A DNA stretch of 64,000 nt from Leishmania infantum JPCM5 (taxonomy: Eukaryota; Euglenozoa; Kinetoplastea; Trypanosomatida; Trypanosomatidae), in the NCBI RefSeq assembly GCF_000002875.2, contig NC_009419.2, forward strand, positions 1,964,005 to 2,028,004, written 5' to 3'. The first letter of the stretch is position 1, and each line of letters opens with the position of its first letter. A program made the position numbers and the translations under genes. Below, piece by piece: positions 61,556 through 64,000 of the stretch. The notes below the pieces were generated by a model. It was not told where the DNA came from. It did no database searches and saw nothing but the letters and a program-made list of their open reading frames with translations.

Positions 61556-62720
61556 GCACTGCTGAGCATCCGCAATCAGAGCGTCGCTGCCGGCCGCGTT
61601 CCTGCTATATGCAAAGAGGGACTCATCGTGCCCCTCCAGGAGCAGCACAGACCCAACGATAATACCGCGCCCTACCTCCCTGTGACGCTGACAAGCAATT
61701 TGTGCAAGCTGCTCAAACGACCGACCTCGCGACGTGTGCAGGACCATCTGGAAGGCAGGCTCCAGCCGCCGCAGTCTGGCTTCCATCCCCACTACTCCAC
61801 TAGAGGTCTCCCTAGGCTTGCTCCCGCACGAAGTACCCCCGCACCAGTCGGGTACCGAGATTGGCGCAGCGCTTGTGGGCTCTGCTTTCGTGCGTTCGAC
61901 TTGGAACCTCACGGCAGTGAAGAAGCGCAGCGTAGCGCCGTAACTTACTCGCTGGATCATGGATTTCTGAGACGGCGGTCCTGTCTGCGTTCGCCTCCGC
62001 GAGAAGAGACCAGAGATATCCCGCTTTACACGCCGAGTCCCACAGGAGTGTGCTCGAGGCCCTCTTCTCTCCACCGCTGTAGTGGACTTGCTGGGTATGG
62101 GGCTCCGCAAGACCGGCGAACTGCACTACGCCTTCTGTGCTGATGAGCTCACACTCCTCACGCCCTCCTCTGGCGAGAATGTCATACAGGTCACGCTGCG
62201 ATTCGCACTCTGGAGGGCGGAGCACAGGCCGCTGAAGCGCTTCATGGTGTTCAGTGCCCAGCCCAAAGCAAAATGCACACCCCTCTCTGCGCGGCCAAGC
62301 TCACTGTCCATTTCCGGGAGGGACACGGCTCGTTGCACGCGCGTGCCCGGAGGAGGATCGCTGCCCCTTCCGCCTTCCCGGCGTAGACCTCCAACCCATG
62401 CGCGACACTGGCCGACACGTTGCAGGAGCCATCAAAGTAGCCAGGGCTCGGCTTGCCAGGCGTAGGGCGGTGTGCTCGCGCGAGCGGGGTCCGTCAGAGG
62501 GTCTGCTCTGCCCTTTCGGCGTGGCGCTGCTCGCACCGCGGCTGCTTTGCGGTGCCGCCGCGCGGCGGGACGGTGCCAGCGCCAACGGCAGGGGGGCCGT
62601 TGACACCACCTTCGTGCCCAAAGCGGCCGCGGCCACCGTGGGTAGGCGAATGGCGCGCAGACGGCCGGGACCCGTCTCAGCCCGGCGCCGGCCGCGCGGC
62701 GCACATGCGAGGTAGGGGCG
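61556..62720 (+). mobile_element. DIRE: decayed ingi/L1Tc-type reverse-transcriptase remnant
   Basis: Several frames joined by shifts give the reverse transcriptase of an ingi/L1Tc-like non-LTR retrotransposon. Frame 1 (about 61556-61798): AGRVPAICKEGLIVPL, PVTLTSNLCKLL, RLQPPQSGFHPHYS. Another frame near 62036-62150 reads RVPQECARGPLLS (PQG position) and YAFCADELTLL (catalytic FADD position, here changed), and a third near 62360-62550 reads RLPGVDLQP...AARRLLCGAAAR-like thumb region. Frames shift and stops lie between, so it is inactive. Upstream endonuclease and downstream RNase H parts were not recognised. Such degenerate elements (DIREs) are typical of Leishmania. Confidence 0.85.
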
Positions 62721-64000
62721 GCGTAGGACAGGAAGGGCCCGTTGGCCGCACGTCCATGCCGCCGTGGTGGGGGGGGGGGTTCACCCTGGGCGGCCAGGGT
62801 TTGGCGGTGGTGCCACGGCGGCAGGTGAGCCGCGGTGGTGCATGCGAATGTGCGCTGGGGGCAGCGGATTTGGGCGTTGCACAAAGAAGCGTTCATTTTT
62901 CGGTTTGTTTGTCCGTTACCGCCGTGGTAGGTATAGTGGACGTTTTGTAGTGGAATGCGAATTCGAAGGGTGCGCATTGGCAAGGCACAAGAAAAAAGAA
63001 AAACGTTAAGGCGACCGTGCGCGCCCCCTCCTCTTTTCAGGCTTTTTTTGTTTGCGTGCTCAGGAATGCTTCATTGGTGTTTTGTGAAATCTACGCATGC
63101 GGTAGAAAAAAAGTACCACTGCCACTCGCCTTTTTCGTCTGTTCGCTGCCGCCTCCAAAGCTTGTCTTCGGGTACCGATGGGGGCTTCACGTCTACAGAA
63201 GGGCGTCGAGCTTCCGACGCAGTGAAGAGCCTCGCGATGTTCATCCGCGGCTTGCTGGAAAGGGCACCCTTTCTTCTTCGCTTTACCGAGGATGAAGGTG
63301 AGGCCTACTGGCAATGAATAAGAAAGGGTGGGACAGCGATGAGCAGAAAAGAGAAAAGCGTGTTGTTCGCGACGGTGAAGACTACCTGAGGAAGCTTGAA
63401 GGATGACGATACGGCGCTTGTTCTCCCACGGCGACACGCACATACTCACGGAAGTGAGAAATGGGGTGTGTGTAGGGGAGGGGAGCCATGAAACACAAAT
63501 CAACCATACGGAACAGCTAAGGAAAACACTTCGCTCCCGTCTACTGCCGGCGTGCGTTTTTTTGTGTGCGAACCAGCGAAGAAAAATATATATGTACAAT
63601 CCGGAAAAGGGTGGCTAATTCACCGAGACGCAACGAGAAGAAAAATCTAAAAGTATTGTGGCTAAGTGCCCTTTCTGGTTCGGCCTCCCTTCCCTCCTCT
63701 TCCTCGTTTTCACTGAAGCCATATGGCTACGTGTGTCCGCAGCAGAAGGAGGTGAGCTGGTCACTCGATGTGACGATCGATCTGGAGTCGCGTGGTGACT
63801 TGTTCGTGTGTGGATGCTTGTGCTATTTTTTTTTTGACACTCCTTTCGCATCCCACTCCGCTGTTGATAGTCTCTCTTATCTTCGCGGCCTACTCTCTTA
63901 CTGTGACTTCGTCTTGACTTTTTCCCTTTCCATTCTCTTCGAAGATTTCTCTTTTTGTGTTCTCGGCCCGCTTCGTTCGCGCGTGTGCTCTTCGCCGCGC
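62721..64000. other. Region to window end
   Basis: The first 170 bases are G-rich and may be the end of the retroelement remnant. The rest is mixed to pyrimidine-rich; an A/T-rich run lies near 63580-63600 and T-rich sequence at 63825-63960. No gene recognised; the next gene presumably starts beyond the window. Confidence 0.45.

Noticed and set aside
1..64000. CRISPR arrays, tRNA, rRNA or snoRNA genes, strand-switch regions
   Set aside because: No regularly spaced repeats with spacers, no cloverleaf-like or rRNA sequence, and no convincing minus-strand genes were seen.

Overview
This window looks like part of a Leishmania chromosome (a trypanosomatid protist). The genes are intronless, GC-rich, and all on the + strand. 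They are separated by long pyrimidine-rich spacers rich in T tracts, (GT)n runs and polypyrimidine-AG trans-splice acceptors, as expected of one polycistronic transcription unit with no strand switch. The gene set includes a biopterin/folate transporter of the BT1 family and a type II IPP isomerase about 50 kb further on. From memory both lie near the right end of chromosome 35 in reference Leishmania maps, in or near the LD1/CD1 amplification-prone region. The chromosome assignment is an inference; no database search was possible, and species or subgenus cannot be fixed from the sequence.

Layout. 1-20.9 kb: a truncated Exo70 exocyst gene whose 5' part is replaced by an inverted copy of the next gene; an unknown protein; a METTL-type methyltransferase; the BT1-family transporter; a 2-phosphoglycerate-kinase-like P-loop protein; a divergent GTPase; a papain-fold (YiiX/NlpC-P60-like) protein fused to a carrier-like membrane domain; and a NEK kinase with a PH domain. 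20.9-31.4 kb: gene-poor and repeat-rich. It holds one CCCH zinc-finger gene between two nearly identical SIDER2-like retroposons, then a decayed coding element that may be a tyrosine recombinase. 31.4-60.7 kb: regularly spaced housekeeping genes: MTG1-like GTPase, coiled-coil protein, TrmB-type tRNA m7G methyltransferase, cysteine-rich GPI-type surface protein, a tiny membrane protein, ALG11, MYCBP, a DCAF7/TTG1-type WD protein, an unknown protein, LSM12, a second unknown with a papain-like hint, a DRG GTPase, a THP3/LENG8 protein, IPP isomerase, a dynein-D6-like/ankyrin protein and an amino-acid permease. 60.7-64 kb: no intact gene, but a clear decayed ingi/L1Tc-type reverse transcriptase (DIRE).

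The genes do not form a pathway, which is usual for trypanosomatid transcription units; control is expected to be post-transcriptional. Several act in RNA biology or translation (CCCH, LSM12, TrmB, DRG, MTG1, THP3-like). The most notable signals are structural: the 207-bp inverted repeat at the left edge, the SIDER2 pair around the CCCH gene, a perfect 404-bp duplication 7.4 kb apart, and a 14-bp perfect hairpin inside the MTG1 coding sequence. Unusual domain combinations are also reported. No CRISPR, tRNA or rRNA was seen.
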